Below, piece by piece: positions 6,247-6,706 of a stretch of DNA of 6,706 bases. The number at the start of each line of letters is the position of its first letter. Within the stretch, counting starts at the first letter, position 1. The position numbers and the translations under genes were made by a program. Source of the DNA: CAYSYH01 sp964435455 (GTDB taxonomy: Bacteria; Patescibacteriota; WWE3; 2-01-FULL-39-13; JAACPI01); contig CAYSYH010000038.1 of assembly GCA_964435455.1 (NCBI GenBank), positions 1 to 6,706 of the forward strand. Direction: 5' to 3'. Under the pieces are notes generated by a model. That model ran no database searches. It was given only the letters and a program-made list of their open reading frames with translations, and was not told the DNA's origin.

Positions 6247-6267
6247 AAAATCTATTTAGCTAAATAG
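6247..6267 (-). terminator. Possible weak terminator of the DksA-like gene (perfect 16-bp palindrome plus T run)
   Basis: Positions 6252-6267 form a perfect palindrome, CTATTTAGCTAAATAG. On the minus strand it starts 28 bp after the DksA-like stop codon and is followed by ATTTT. As RNA it could fold into a 6-bp stem with an AGCU loop. The stem has only one G-C pair and the T run is short, so termination would be weak. The same symmetry would also suit a dimeric regulator, and since it is about 50 bp upstream of the mraZ -35 element it could be an operator instead. The palindrome is certain; its role is not. Confidence 0.35.
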
Positions 6268-6295
6268 GAGTAAAGTAACAAAAATTAGATATAAT

Positions 6296-6634
6296 TTAGG
6301 ATTTAGTAGTAGCTTCGGGATAAATTTTTAAACGCTCAATAGGTATAGGTTCACCAGTTGTTTCATCGTAACCATAAGTACCATTGTCTATTTTTTCTAA
6401 AGCTTTTTCCACTTGTTTTAAATCTTCTTCCAGCACAGATATCGCACCCTGGACATCGTCGTGGCCAGCTTGCTCTTGGGCATCTTCTTCATCTATGTTT
6501 CTAAAACCATCACTTTCAAATTCTTGAATAAAAGGATCTTCTTTTTTTAATCTATCAATTTCTTCCTGTAATTCAGATCTTTTTTTAAGTAGTATTCTTT
6601 TTTGTTTTTCCAAAAACTCTTTACTAAGTGGCAT
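6296..6634 (-). CDS. DksA/TraR-family protein lacking the zinc-finger cysteines
   Basis: DksA/TraR proteins enter the secondary channel of RNA polymerase through a coiled coil and adjust promoter selection, often with ppGpp. This 112-aa protein (E. coli DksA has 151) has a long, charged, probably coiled-coil N-terminal half (about 5-35 and 62-84) flanking an acidic turn, NIDEEDAQEQA (46-56), that resembles the DxxDxA tip motif of DksA. The C-terminal block GTYGYDETTGEPIP (85-98), then RLKIYPEATT (101-110), aligns with the family pattern GTYGxCxxCGEPIP...RLxxxPxAT. Asp90 and Thr93 replace the two cysteines, and the chain ends at TTKS before the second Cys pair; the protein has no Cys at all. 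It therefore cannot bind zinc in the usual way. The ATG at 6634-6632 is the first in frame; the preceding 72 bp to the window edge are almost pure A/T, with no clear Shine-Dalgarno or convincing promoter. It is separated from mraZ by 129 bp and is probably its own transcription unit. Confidence 0.82.
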   Translation of the reverse strand: MPLSKEFLEKQKRILLKKRSELQEEIDRLKKEDPFIQEFESDGFRNIDEEDAQEQAGHDDVQGAISVLEEDLKQVEKALEKIDNGTYGYDETTGEPIPIERLKIYPEATTKS

Positions 6635-6706
6635 TTTATATTAAAAAATTTTAATCTTCTATAAAATAATAATAACAAATAAATCAAAAATATAAAATAG
6701 ATATAA

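Noticed and set aside
6266..6270. AGGAG on the plus strand as a ribosome-binding site for a small plus-strand gene
   Set aside because: No start codon follows at a suitable distance and no open frame follows.
6640..6655. ATTAAAA-TT-TTTTAAT inverted repeat just upstream of the DksA-like start
   Set aside because: A/T only, and expected by chance in a region of this composition; too weak to fold as a control hairpin.
6658..6687. TTGATT (6687-6682) and TATAGA (6663-6658) as a promoter for the DksA-like gene
   Set aside because: The spacing of 18 bp is tolerable but both hexamers match poorly, and such matches are frequent in this nearly pure A/T stretch.

Overview
The window carries the front part of a division and cell-wall (dcw) gene cluster, all on the minus strand. 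It comes from a very AT-rich bacterium (roughly 30% G+C by eye). The likely source is a reduced-genome lineage of the Candidate Phyla Radiation/Patescibacteria, perhaps Microgenomates-like. That placement is an inference from the low G+C, the compacted cluster, the divergent protein sequences and the substituted gene between ftsI and mraY. Two genes end in TGA with the next gene starting in the overlap, so the standard bacterial code (11) fits and the UGA=Gly code of Gracilibacteria/Absconditabacteria does not.

Reading right to left, in the direction of transcription: (i) 6634-6296 is a small DksA/TraR-family protein whose zinc-finger cysteines are all missing; (ii) 6295-6167 is the only real intergenic gap, with a 16-bp perfect palindrome that may be a weak terminator and then a good promoter embedded in four helically phased ATGGTG boxes, which match the expected MraZ operator; (iii) from 6166 to the window edge runs a tightly packed operon: mraZ, rsmH, an ftsL-like gene, ftsI, a degenerate MurA-like (EPSP-synthase-fold) gene, mraY, and the 5' part of ftsW, cut by the window edge. 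Junctions range from a 17-bp overlap to a 15-bp gap, and Shine-Dalgarno sequences are mostly absent, so translational coupling is likely.

Functionally, MraZ is the probable autoregulator of the operon and RsmH methylates 16S rRNA. The FtsL-like protein, FtsI (transpeptidase) and FtsW (SEDS glycosyltransferase) belong to the septal peptidoglycan machine. MraY makes lipid I, the first membrane-bound precursor. The usual murE, murF and murD ligases are absent from their normal places; a MurA-like protein that has lost the known MurA catalytic residues sits in the murE-murF position.

The points most worth a second look are the MraZ operator built around the -10 box of an apparently leaderless mraZ, the MurA-like probable pseudoenzyme, and two departures in MraY: an Asp-to-Glu change in the DD motif and an insertion of about 45 residues after it. 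No RNA genes, CRISPR arrays or mobile elements were seen.
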